DNA of 64,000 bases, from contig LNAC01000003.1 in NCBI GenBank assembly GCA_002007465.1, forward strand, positions 10,837,142 through 10,901,141, in the 5' to 3' direction. This DNA comes from Ailurus styani. Its lineage: Eukaryota > Chordata > Mammalia > Carnivora > Ailuridae. The position numbers were made by a program, and so were the translations under genes. Below are positions 1 to 10,314 of this stretch, piece by piece. Numbering within the stretch: position 1 is the stretch's first letter; every line of letters begins with the position of its first letter. Under the pieces are notes generated by a model. The model was not told where the DNA came from. It ran no database searches and saw only the letters and a list, made by a program, of their open reading frames with translations.

Positions 1-281
1 ATAGTAGGATCATTTCATTTTGTTGGTGATAGTTTTCAGTGTACCCTTCCATTTTCCTGATTAATCATATATATTGAAAATTAGATTTGTAATCAGTAGG
101 AAAGAGGATAGAAAAGTCACATATCCTACAAAGATTGTGGGTGAATTGATTTACGTAAATTTTTTGCCTTCATGCTTTCCAGTTAATCAACGTAGATTTC
201 CCTTTCTTTCATAAATATGTATGTGTGTGTGCAAGAGAAGTGTTGCATTTATCATCCCATACTTTTGCAACTCCTCTAATA
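1..281. other. AT-rich unique sequence
   Basis: No repeat, gene or structured element is recognised in this stretch. It runs into the L2-like fragment that follows. Confidence 0.5.
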
Positions 282-430
282 TATTCAACTAAATGTGTAT
301 TGAGCACCTACTATGTCAGAGACAAAACAGCAGATGATAGAGACAAAGATTTGTCCTTACAGAGCTTCCATGTGAAAGAGGTAGACAGAAGATAAATGTA
401 TAAATGATACTAAATTTAACAACAGGAAGA
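282..430 (-). repeat. L2 LINE 3'-end fragment (antisense)
   Basis: The stretch reads TTCAACTAAATGTGTATTGA followed by GCACCTACTATGTCAGAGAC. This is the antisense of the L2 terminal motif (GTGCTCAATAAATATTTGTTGAA). It is followed by a degenerate 'tccttacagagcttcc...' segment also typical of antisense L2. The copy is highly diverged, so it is ancient. The downstream border is approximate. Confidence 0.5.
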
Positions 431-1387
431 GAATAGAAACAACAGAAGAGAAGGCAAGAAAATAGCAACTGTTGTTGGGGATGGAGGGACCACAGAAGGT
501 AGCACAGATAGAGACGGCGATGGAACAAGGCAGGCCTCGAAGATATCAGATGCATACTCTCTCAAAAATGTATAATCCATATTTCTCTTTCCCACTCACT
601 CATCGTTTTGTCTTGTAGAACTGGAGTTGCCAACACACAGATTAGGATGTGATTTCAGAATACCTCAAAGCTCTATCATGTAGAATTACAGGTTAATGAC
701 TCAGTTGTAGATTTTGATATGTTCTTCTTCAGTGTGTTTGCCCTCAACCCATGCTTGAAGCCTTGATTTGAAATCTCCAAAACCTACTTGACACAAAAGG
801 TATACTCACAAATTGATTTCAGTGCTTCAGGTTAATGAAAGACATCCGGCTTTATTAAACAGTTGAGAATGTACGCTCAGGAGAACCTGCAAAGGGAAAA
901 TTTTAAAAAATCTGAGCAACTAATTGGTGTTTCAAATAAGCACCATTTTAGTTCATTGAAATAATTTTTAACCTTCAATGTACATACAATTATTTGTTGC
1001 AGTGTATATATAAAAATTCTCAAATTACATAAGAATTTTTGGCTCCTGATTACACTTAAATATTTTTACTAATATTTTTCAAGGTATAACTGTTCTTTTT
1101 TTTTCTTTAGTACGTTGCAGAAATATCTTGAAAATAGAAAGTCTGTGCATAGTAAAAGCAAATTTAATCTTTTTTTCTTTCAAAATGTTAAGTTTGAGTC
1201 TGAGTTGGGACAAAAATATTATCTTGTTCTCTCTCTTCTTGCTGTTGTTTAGACACCACAGTGATGCCGTATGTGCTTGAATACTGTTATTACTGTGGAT
1301 GACTTGGGTATCTGCCAGTAGTTCCAAAGGAATTCATCACGAAGGACTTTGTATCTTAGGTATGCAGTGACAAATTAGTCGTTCTCT
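431..1387. other. Unique AT-rich interval
   Basis: No gene or repeat is recognised. Short open frames on both strands here lack any domain and have ordinary non-coding composition. Confidence 0.45.
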
Positions 1388-1570
1388 GGGCACCTGGGTG
1401 GCTCCACCATGGAGCATCTGCCTTCAGCTCAGGTCATGAACCCGGAGTCCCTGGATCAAGCCCTGCATCAGGCTCCCTGCTCAGCAGGGAGTCTGCTTCT
1501 CCCTCTGCCCCTCACCCCACTAATGCTCTCTCTCTTTCAGATAAATAAATAAATGAAATATTAAAAAAAA
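1388..1570 (+). repeat. Can-SINE, older copy
   Basis: The tRNA-derived head (GGGCACCTGGGTGGCTC), the body (CAGCTCAGGTCATGA, then CCCTGCTCAGCAGGGAGTCT), the CT-rich segment and an AAATAAATAAATG tail followed by an A-run are all present in order. The substitutions in the B-box-like region (CATGAACCCGGAGTCCC) and the lack of a clear target-site duplication suggest an older insertion. Confidence 0.93.
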
Positions 1571-2925
1571 TTTACTCTCATTATTACTAGCCACAGAATA
1601 TTCCTTAGAAACACTGAATATGAAAGACTTTTTTTAAAAACTGTCTTTAGCATAATGAAAATTCAGAGAGCTTTAATATTTAGTAACTGCCTTTAGGTAT
1701 AGTTAGTTTATCAGTGTCCTTTCCATCCTTGACAATAGGCTTCAAAACTCCTGGTCACTTGCTAATAACTCTTCACTTCTCAAGAGATTGAATTGCTTTA
1801 GGCAAGTTTACTTCATAAATTTACAAAGAAAAAAATTAAATTGAAGACTCATGTACATATTTGCTTTTCATATGTTGCCATGCAAATATATTTTATTCTT
1901 TCACCTAATGTATGAATGTGTATAAACACACATTTCTAACAAGATTTATGTTTTGAAAAAATAATTTGTTTATTTAAAAAATCGTAAATATTTTATGTGA
2001 AGATGATAGGACCAGGAGAAATATCAAAAGTAGGAGGCAGAAAAAAAGTCATATTTTAAATTTGTGCAGCAGTAAGGTAAGAAGAATGAATAGCATTGAA
2101 AAGAATGGATTGATATCTTTTCTGTTGCTTTCCAGTCTTTTTTTTTTAATTTTATACATCAATACATAATCTTAAATCTCCCATTGATTATGTTGCTTTC
2201 CATAAAGACACAAATGAACAGAAGTAACAAATAAAACAGAGAAGAGCTTGCTGTTATGAAGGAAATACATGAGACTACAAGAAGAGGTCTGAAACAATGA
2301 GTAAAGCTGTGGTTAAATTGTCTCTTAACAAGTTGCAGTCCTGGGTTAAGGAGACACTTTCGTGAACAGGAGCCCATTTGTAATTAGATAAGGAAGACTG
2401 ACAGCAACAGTGAGTTAGTGGCTCCCATGGAATGACAAGTATTGACTGAATACCGGGCTGGGTTTGAGATGGTGAGGAAGTCGATAAAAGCATCAGTGCT
2501 TGTTTGGAGTACCTCTGCCAGCGATGCATTAATTTGTCGCCTGGAAGAGAGCCACAGACGTTCTTCCTTCCCCATGTTTAGCGTTGATGAGGTCTAACAC
2601 TTACATTTAATCTTCTGTTTACCGCTATGAACACTTGTAACTGGTACATGGCACCACAAAGAGGAAATAAAACAGGGAGCATGTTTTGCTTGAGCTCCAT
2701 GGTACAGAGCAGGTCCAGAAAAATAAACCTCATTTGAATCATCAAACCAAATGTAGAAGAAGAAGTTTAACTAACTAACACTAACTAATCAATTGAGAAC
2801 AAAAGCATTAAATGAGTTGGGGGAAGAGATAAAGAGTAGAAAGTGTTTGTAAACTATCTATAGGAATCCTTTATACATTTTTCTATATACCATTTCCATT
2901 GAATGAAGGAAAATGAATGTAAAAG
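1571..2925. other. Unique interval, no gene
   Basis: This is AT-rich DNA without a recognised repeat. The part at about 2390-2580 is less AT-rich and contains GCGATGCATTAATTTGTCGC, which gives it some resemblance to conserved non-coding sequence. There is no further support. The overlapping short open frames at 2159-2575 on the minus strand show no domain. Confidence 0.4.
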
Positions 2926-2936
2926 GAAATGCCATG

Positions 2937-3130
2937 GGGCGCCAGGGTTGCCCAGTCATTAAGTGTCTGTCTTCAGTTCTGGTCATGATCACAGGGTCCT
3001 GGGATCAAGCCCTGCATCAGGCTCCTTGCTCAGCGGGAAGCCAGCTTCTCCCTCTCCCACTCCACTTGCTTGTGTTCCCTCTCTTGCTGTCTCTCTCTGT
3101 CAAATAAATAAAATCTTAAAAAAACAGAAA
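2937..3130 (+). repeat. Can-SINE with target-site duplication
   Basis: The copy runs from a diverged tRNA-like head (GGGCGCCAGGGTTGCCCAG) through the GGTCATGATC box and the CAGCGGGAAGC segment to TCAAATAAATAAAATC and an A-run. It is flanked by an 11-bp direct repeat, GAAATGCCATG, at 2926-2936 and 3131-3141. That duplication is the signature of L1-mediated retrotransposition. A 64-codon open frame inside it is SINE sequence and not a gene. Confidence 0.95.
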
Positions 3131-3256
3131 GAAATGCCATGAAGTTCATGAACACATTAGGAATGTATTATCTCTGTATAATTAAAGATCTCATCTCATA
3201 CTTCTGTTTAAAAGCAATTTTTTCTTAAATGCTTCCCAGATATTTTAAAACTTGTT

Positions 3257-3313
3257 ACATATACATGTACATATATATACATATATATCCTCTTATATAT
3301 ATATATATATATT
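3257..3313. repeat. (TA)n-rich microsatellite
   Basis: Alternating TA/CA dinucleotides end in an uninterrupted TA run at about 3295-3312. Confidence 0.9.
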
Positions 3314-3964
3314 GGAGAAATTAAAGAGGACGGGGATAAGACTTAACCAAGTTACTCTGAACATAAAATGTGTAGATTGAAAATGCATTATTGACTACAA
3401 ACCTAAGAAGAATGATGCATAAACATGTTGTCTTTTTGTGTCTTTCAGAATGTATTAATATTCTTATTTTTTTAGTATATACAATTTGTCAAATATGTAA
3501 TTATCTTGAAAATATTTTGAAATGCAAATCACATGTAAATTGTTAAACAGAGTTTTGAGGTAAGCACAAGAAAGTTGATTAAGTCAAGCATGTCTTGGGT
3601 AGAACTATTAACATTTCTCTTATTTGTACAGTGATCGATTTTAGTTAAGATAACCTTGAGTCCTTTGTGAGCTACAAATATCAGTATAGTTTTAGCCATA
3701 TGTATCCAGCTGTTATGAAAATTGTCAGTCACCTTCTGATCCTTTGTAAATGGTTATTTCATGCATTGAGGCTTATTTTATTACTTTGAAAATGACATAT
3801 TTGGCAACTTTTAAACCAATCTTAACAAGGCCAATTGAGATTAAACTACTGCCTATCAAGAAATTTCCAACAGCTGAGACCAAATAAGTGCAGAACTCAT
3901 ATTGGTAGTCTCTATAGTACTAACAGTTTATATTTATGGTGGTGGGATCAGCCACATTACTTAT
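3314..3964. other. Unique AT-rich interval
   Basis: No gene or repeat is recognised. Confidence 0.4.
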
Positions 3965-4250
3965 TTCATTCATTCATTCATTCATTCATTCATTCATTCA
4001 ACAAATACTGTTTAAGGAGTAACACAGTAAAGTTCTTGTGCTTCGGGTTGGGACAACAAAGATACTCCTAGCCCTCATGTTGAAGGAGTCTTTAGTCTAG
4101 AAGAGGAAAAAGACATGCAAATAAATTATTGTAAGGCTGTAGTGTGATCAGCACCATAATAGAGGTATGTACAAGCTAGAACAGTAATTCTGAAGGAGGG
4201 AATGATTAATTCTGTCTGAGGTGGGACGGGGAGGGATTGAATTTGAGCCC
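3965..4250 (-). repeat. L2 LINE fragment (antisense) with expanded ATTC tract
   Basis: A (CATT)n run at 3965-4000 leads into CAACAAATACTG. This is the antisense of the L2 3' terminus, whose natural GAATGAATGAA end often expands as a tetranucleotide. Downstream, 'ccctcatgttgaaggagtctttagtctag' and the following segment resemble antisense L2 3'-region sequence. The open frame with SFIHSFIHSF is translated microsatellite. Confidence 0.65.
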
Positions 4251-5033
4251 ATTCTATTGAATAATACATGAGAGAGCAACAGTCCATCCTCCTAAATTGA
4301 GTAGTTTAGCCAAAGAGAGCTGCCAACCTATTGATCAGCTGATGAGAAGACAGACCGTAGATGGAGCAGGCCTAAATGAATAGAAAGCTGACAGAAGCAG
4401 GGCCTGGTGCCATTTGTAGCTTTATCCGAAAGTACAATGAGTTGGTGAGTTGCATGGCCTCTCGCTGAAGAGAAGGCAGTCCCACAGCTGAAGAAATTTT
4501 TAAAAACAAAGGTCTTAATGAAGAACGTCTAGAGATGTAACCAGGCCAAAAATGATATCGTTTGAGACCTCCTGAATACAAGCACTTTTCGTAAAATACA
4601 AGTCACCAAACTTGTCTTTGAATGACAATGTTCCTTAAGCATTTCTGAGTGTCCTCCAAGTTATGCTTGGATAAACAAATAGAGGGATAAACAAATAAAA
4701 CAAACAAAATGTTTCCCTGCTCTTGCTCCCTCCCCTAAGCTTTGATCCTGTGTCTAATCAGATTCCAGACCATCTTTGCAATTCTGTGTTTCACCCATGC
4801 CAACTCATGTTTTATGGTTACGAACCCACTCAATGTTCTCCAAAGCAAAAACAAACATAAATATACAACACAAACAAAAAAACCTTGCTTGTTCTCACCT
4901 TCAAAGCTTTAATGCTTTTCTCTTCGTGCTCTTTTATGATCTTTGGAAATTCCAGGGACCAAGAGTTATTTCTTCTCCAGTGTTGCCATAGCAATTACTT
5001 CCTCCACTAGATACATGACCAGGTAGTCATAGT
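4251..5033. other. Unique interval
   Basis: No gene is recognised. The 69- and 71-codon frames here have no domain and no good start context. Confidence 0.4.
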
Positions 5034-5390
5034 TGTTACCGGATGAATGTGTCTCTCAAATTTCACAGGGTGAGGTCATAACTCCTAGTATCTCAGAGGG
5101 TAACTGTATTTGGAGATGGAATCTTTAAAGAGGTGATTGAGCTAAAATGAAATTGGTAGAGTGGGCCTTAACGCTCTAGGACTGATGTCCTTATAAACAG
5201 GAGATGAGGGCACATACACAGAGGAAAGATCATGTGAGGCTGTAGGGAGAAGACGGCCATCCTGCAAGCCGAGGATAGAGGCCTGAGAAGGAAGCATCTC
5301 TGCCAAAACCTTGATTTCAGATCATTTCTGGTGTTCAAGTTCCCCAGAGTGTGGGATCTTGTTACGGCCGCCCTACAAACTAACGTGATA
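5034..5390 (+). repeat. MLT1-type LTR (ERVL-MaLR), sense
   Basis: The motif order of an MLT1 solo LTR is preserved: CTCCTAGTATCTCAGAG, 'gtatttggagatggaatctttaaagagg', TGATGTCCTTATAAACAG, 'gaagacggccat', ACCTTGATTTCAGA, and the 3' end GTTACGGCCGCCCTACAAAC. It is about 357 bp, near full length for the family, with many substitutions. There is no internal coding region beside it, so it is an ancient solo LTR. Confidence 0.85.
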
Positions 5391-6019
5391 GTGATGACAG
5401 CTATTGTTTGTGCATTTTGTCATTTCAATTGCCTTGATATTTCATAAAGACTGGAACCTCTCAATCACCTCTAGAACATGGTGCGGATCTCTGTTCACAT
5501 AATAAACGCTTCATAAATAAGTCACTGTTGAATTGATTAACTTTCTTATTTTCAAGTGATATGCTGTGATTCATAAAAATCTCCTCTCCCTGTTGATTTG
5601 TGCTATGCTGTCTATCACACGAGCACACAGCGCCAATTTCTCTGCGGTCTTTAATCATCGTGTATTTCACATGAGGTTGCATCTGAGGTTTATTATCTAT
5701 TCCCTCATGGCCCTGGACATCATTAGATCCCATTAAACACCAACCAAACCTCCAGGATAAAAATATTTATAGATATGTTTGCTGAATGATTAGAAGCATG
5801 TTTATAAGATTGGTGTAATAAATAAGGACTCTGGAGGTTTTCTTACTGCTGGACAACATAACCTAAACCTCCAGAGCTGATGTGGACTAATTATGAGGTA
5901 CATGCGTTTCATCTTTACAAATCTTACTTCATTTTTAAATTCTGAGATTCATGAAATATTTGGCCTCTTGAACATAATTCAAAACTACTACGGCAGCCAT
6001 TCAACTGATGGCAATTTTT
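5391..6019. other. Unique interval
   Basis: No gene or repeat is recognised. A 90-codon minus-strand frame at 5461-5733 lacks any domain, and its composition is not that of coding DNA. Confidence 0.4.
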
Positions 6020-6300
6020 GAAGCCTTCTCGATGCCTGAGGCTCTGTGGGAGATAGGCAGATGAATTAGATGTAGATTTTGCCATTAGTGATCTTACATT
6101 CTAATAAAGAGGATGGTATGTGAAGGTAAGGAACTACGAGAGGTGAAAATATGAGACCTCAAAGTGATACAGATGGAAGGTTGAAAGTTCAAAGGATTAC
6201 TTCTGTCTATGGGAGCCAAGTAGTGATGGATAGAAAGTTGGCAATTTTGTTGTGTGTAAAATGGGTGGTGGGGTTGGGTTTGTGCGTCAAGGAGATGGAA
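6020..6300 (-). repeat. L2-like fragment (antisense)
   Basis: A segment beginning 'tcgatgcctgaggctctgtgggagataggc' and continuing 'cattagtgatcttacattctaataaag' follows the order of antisense L2 3' sequence (the 'lowest common' phrase being 'ggagcttacattctag'). It is strongly diverged, and the borders are approximate. Confidence 0.45.
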
Positions 6301-6739
6301 GAGATCAAGCACTTCTAGCTGGTGGGACAATGTGAGTGAAAGCAGGTAGAAAAATACATGTGTTTTCTTAAATACATGTAAAATACATTTATAAGGACTG
6401 AAAGAAAATATTGAAATAGGTTTGCTTCTCATTAGGGAATCCTTCCAGCTTCAAGAAATTATATTATTGTACAGAAAGTAAAAATATGTCTACTATTTCT
6501 GAGTATGGGTTTCACATGAAAATATTCTGCTTCTGCTCCCTATAGAATGAACTGGGGGAGATAAGCTTTAGAGGATATTCTGGGATCTGCAATTGAGCAA
6601 GTAAGATTGAGATAATATAATGCTTATTTTTACATGCTCAGATTCTAACATAATGCCCGGCACTCAGTGGCTTATAGAACTTGTTGATGAATTTAATTGT
6701 AATCAATAGACTGGAATAGCTAAGTAACCATAGAAATAG

Positions 6740-7330
6740 AGAATAATGGATGGTGGGGATACTTGAAAACAGATCCCGCAAAATTTGGCAAGTTTTGTGT
6801 AGGTTCATGCAAGGCTGCCATAGAAATAGGTCCCATCAAAAAGAGCAAGAGTGGAGATGTGTTTATGTTGCAAGAAAGTATGTTCATTTGGGGATATACC
6901 ATTGGATATATATCATAAGCAGCTTAGATTTAGATACACATAAAGTGAAAGTTATCTGTTGAGGATTGTAGTCAAGGACCAATTACTAAAGAAGAAATTA
7001 TATGAAGACATAGATGATGCTGAAGAACAGGTTTTTGAGGAAAGAGTATTTTTGGAAGAGAGACAAAATCAAACCACAGAAGGAAACAAGGGAGTGGTCA
7101 GACTAGTAGAAGGGATACAAAATGTCAACATCACAGAGATTAAGGAGATTAGAAGTGGGCAAGATATTTGATGCCATGGGGGAACTGAAATGAAGTAAAT
7201 CAGGGGGAAAAGCCCCCCAATTTTTCCAAGTTCAGAAAGTTCAGTGATGGTCTTATAAAGAGCAGATTTCATACAGTTACAGCTTTCTATTCTAAATGGC
7301 AAGGGAGTAAAAAAAAAAAAAAAACAATTA
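6740..7330 (-). repeat. Possible old L2-like LINE fragment
   Basis: The purine-rich stretch (for example GAGGAAAGAGTATTTTTGG and GGAGTGGTCAGACTAGTAG) resembles antisense L2 internal 3' sequence. The match is weak, and no terminal motif is visible. The short frames on both strands are unlikely to be genes. It ends near an A-run at 7309-7324. Confidence 0.3.
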
Positions 7331-7599
7331 ACATGAGCATAGGAGGTGACAGTTCGAAGGACCAGCAGGATGAAAGGACCCTGCAGGAGAGAAAAATGAT
7401 CCAGGCAACAGCAAAATCTGAATTCTAACAGAAAGCAACTGATGGAGACCAGACCTTAATCCCATGCAGTTTCTCCAGAACACAGAGGGCTGCAAAGGAC
7501 TTTTGGAAAGACACAGAGAAGTTTTGTTTGGTTGGTTGATTGGTTTTGTTTTCTGTAATGAGAACATAGTTTTTAATGATTATTGCTTTACACCCGATA

Positions 7600-7755
7600 A
7601 CAATTCTTGAAGTAGATAGAGTGATCCCATTACACAGACCTGGGCCCTGTGGTTCCATGGGATTGTAGAATGTGACTCAGGTCATGTAACTATTTGTGCC
7701 ACGTTAGAATTCTAACCCTGTCCATTTGGCTTCAAGCTTTCAGCCTTTCTGTTAT
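7600..7755 (-). repeat. MIR SINE (antisense)
   Basis: The order 'atcccattacacag', 'tgtgactcaggtcatgtaac', 'agaattctaaccctgtccatttggct' is that of an antisense MIR, with its 'cccattttacagatgag', 'gtcacacagctagt' and 'gattcgaacccagg' blocks. It is an ancient copy with diverged bases and indels. Confidence 0.6.
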
Positions 7756-8169
7756 TGTTCCTGTGGATTTTAATGCTTTTCCTTGCTGATTAGTTTATAA
7801 AAAGTTGCTTTAACTTTCTTTTGACTAGGCACTATTATTTACAGATCTAACTGTTCTGTCGAACTATTACATATATGTCATGTAATATGTACCACATCCA
7901 CATCAGCTGGTTGTCAACTTGTACTCCTAATATTCTGGATGCAGCAAATAAAAGCTATACATTTTCTGTAATCATTGTCACAAATGCAATCATAGCTACT
8001 GTTTCTCCTGCAAAATTCTCACTGAAGTAAATGAAAATGAAGACAATAAGACTGACCTTTATTATAAAAATAAAAATAAAACTGCATCTAGGACTCTATA
8101 AGCCATCTGTATTAAAATATTTCTTTTATGGAGTGGTTAGGTTAGAAGAAGCATCTAAAATGAGTATTT
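7756..8169. other. Unique AT-rich interval
   Basis: Nothing is recognised in this stretch. Confidence 0.4.
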
Positions 8170-8520
8170 GATCTTGTTAAGATAACTCATCTATCTAGAT
8201 TAGCTTGAAACTTACGCCATTGAGGGAAGTAAAACTAATTCTTTCACTTTAAAATGTAACGTGCATAGGTTTGGTTTAGCCATTCTTGGGAATCTGAGAG
8301 TTCTGTTTGGTGTCCAATGGGCCCATTTATCCAACACCCAGATTGCACCTGAAGTTATTGAATGCCAATTTAAAATAAATATACTTAAAACTAGCCAAAT
8401 CAATTTGAAATATTTAGTTGAAATCTTTATGATGAGGACTTTTATCTTCATAGTTGTCTTTGGTCTTGTTTTGACAGGCGGAGGAATATAAATGACTCGT
8501 TGCATTTATAAAATACTTCA
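8170..8520. promoter_or_regulatory. Candidate conserved non-coding element
   Basis: This is a repeat-free block of higher complexity than its AT-rich flanks, containing 'gtccaatgggcccatttatcc' (a CCAAT-like box) and several ATTTA/TAAAT words. Overlapping open frames occur on both strands (76 aa plus, 97 aa minus), but neither has a recognisable domain. A regulatory role is inferred from composition alone. Confidence 0.2.
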
Positions 8521-8854
8521 GTGCCACTGCCGAATCTGTAGATTACTTTACATTGGATGTTTTGTGAACAATTCTACACATTAGTACCTTTTTTTTAATT
8601 TTAAAAATCCTAGACAGTCTCTCCAATTCTATTTATTTCTGCAGTCTCCACAGTAAATTATAGGAAAAGCAATTATGAAATTCTTTTATGTTCCAAATCT
8701 TAGTTGTTTTAAGAACAAAAACTAAAGTGTATTATGTTTGAAATGAATTTATAAATTTATAATTGGTACATATGTGTGGATTTTCTTTCATCATAAACCA
8801 TTGAAATAAGTTTCAGAGAATGACTTTACCTCATTTTAAAACTGAGTAAGGAAT

Positions 8855-9063
8855 GGGGCACCCAGATGGTGTAGTTGCTTGGGTGTCCAACTCTTGGTTT
8901 CAGCTCAGGTCATGATCTCAGGGTCGTCAGACAGAGCCCCACATTAAGCTCTGAGCTCAACACGGAGTCTGCTTGAGTTTCTCTCTCCGTCTGCCTCTCC
9001 CCCCTGTGCATGAACACCCTCTCTCTCTCTCTCTCAAATAAATAAATAAATCTTTAAAAATAT
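8855..9063 (+). repeat. Can-SINE, older copy with target-site duplication
   Basis: The head GGGGCACCCAGATGGTG, the conserved GCTCAGGTCATGATCTCAGG box, a (CT)n segment and the AAATAAATAAATAAATC tail are present. A diverged 17-bp duplication flanks it at 8838-8854 and 9064-9080 (core TGAGTAA, 14 of 17 matching). The divergence of both body and duplication indicates an early insertion compared with the copies at 12, 19 and 44 kb. Confidence 0.93.
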
Positions 9064-9080
9064 AAAATTGAGTAAAGGAT

Positions 9081-9576
9081 AAAGCCAGTAAATTATGAAA
9101 CATGTTAGATATAATTGCTCTGATCCAACTACAAGAACACTGACTGTATCACATGGATGCCAAAAAAGAACCAGTTTCCAATCTCTAAATTACCATAAAA
9201 TACAGGAATAATATTTTCAAATAGGGTAAATAAGTAAAAGCATAATTTTTATAATGTTAAGCATGAGGGTTTCAGGTCTCTTTTGCCTTGCTTACAATTT
9301 AATTCCCTTTGACACGTGAATTCTTCCTTTGAATTAGCATGTTACCAAAAAAGAAAGAAAGAAAGAATCAAGAAAAGGAAGAAAAAAAAAAGGTTTGAGA
9401 TCAAGTAGGCTTATTCACTTATAATTTACTCTGAAGGGAAAAGCCAACTGAATGGACTTACAAACATATGGGGAAGTTAGTGTATATTACATGTTTTTTT
9501 TTCCCCTCAACTAAAGGATGAAGAAGGAAAGCACTAATATTTGTCAAAATAGAACAACCTTTACCCTAGAGGGTTA
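9081..9576. other. Unique interval with purine-rich patch
   Basis: A GAAA-rich simple sequence lies at about 9350-9391. No gene is recognised. Confidence 0.45.
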
Positions 9577-9604
9577 TTAAAGTCTAGATGTGTTTTATAT
9601 GCAA
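9577..9604 (+). repeat. 28-bp direct repeat, copy 1
   Basis: This 28-bp stretch, starting TTAAAGTCTAGATG and ending TTATATGCAA, is repeated without mismatch at 10268-10295. No poly-A or poly-T lies at the inner edges, so it does not look like a retrotransposon target-site duplication. Confidence 0.9.
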
Positions 9605-10169
9605 AATGACCTGTCAGGATTATGGAAAAAAAATTCTGACACCTCCTCATCAGTGCCTTAGAAACAAAGGTGAAGAGATAGGTTTCTGGGCATATGATTA
9701 CATCGGGGGCTTACTGGCTTTGTCTGAGAATATGTATCTTTTATGTGGCATTTTCATACTTATCTCTGAGTTCATGATTAGTTGAAGGAAGAAAAATTAC
9801 CACTAAAAGTATAATGTATAGTGTTAAAGCAAAATGTACTCTGTTCAGGATAAAGCTAGCAATAACATTTTATTATGCTGTAAGGGAACATTTTTATTAT
9901 GTTCTTTATAGTCTAGCATTCCTCTGTCTACATTTTATATTCATCAAAAATTAAAACATATATTAGTCTGAAATTATGAAAATCAGCCACAGGGATATTT
10001 GATTAAAGTGTTTTTAGATCTGTAGCCTTGACAGAACCCAATAGTAGTCTAGAAGAAAAGGATTCTTTTGATGTATTTTTAAGCAATGCATTGTGGGAAA
10101 TAATAGCATTTCTAGTTTAAGAACAAATATTTTCAACTTGAAGCCAGATTATTTGTATAACTTTGGGTT

Positions 10170-10240
10170 TGTGTATGTGTGTGAGAGAGAGATGGGGAGA
10201 TAGAGACAGAGACAGAGAGAGAAGGCAGAGAGGGAGAGAC
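10170..10240. repeat. GT/GA-rich simple sequence
   Basis: A short GTGTGTGAG run passes into a (GAGACA)/(GAGA) purine-rich tract. Confidence 0.85.
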
Positions 10241-10267
10241 TTGGCTTTCTAGTTCAAAATACTAGAC

Positions 10268-10295
10268 TTAAAGTCTAGATGTGTTTTATATGCAA
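10268..10295 (+). repeat. 28-bp direct repeat, copy 2, overlapping an inverted repeat
   Basis: This is identical to 9577-9604. Its left edge completes a near-palindrome (CTAGACT, TAA, AGTCTAG). Its GTGTTTTATAT segment (10281-10291) pairs perfectly with ATATAAAACAC at 10304-10314 across a 12-nt loop. Copy 1 has neither pairing partner. Confidence 0.9.
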
Positions 10296-10314
10296 TTTTC
10301 CTTATATAAAACAC

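Noticed and set aside
3965..4000. CRISPR-like or other functional array at the ATTC tracts (also 30271-30304)
   Set aside because: These are simple tetranucleotide expansions at the antisense L2 terminus, with no spacers.
5034..5390. LTR with an associated endogenous retroviral coding region
   Set aside because: No internal gag/pol-like sequence is next to either MLT1 LTR (also 27563-28050). Both are old solo LTRs.
6094..6432. 112-codon minus-strand frame, joint longest in the window
   Set aside because: It lies largely in an old L2-like segment, has low-complexity SFSFS/SLPSHT composition and no domain.
9577..10295. The 28-bp repeats as a target-site duplication of a 660-bp element
   Set aside because: No A- or T-tail lies at either inner edge, no element is recognised between them, and 28 bp is long for L1-type duplications.
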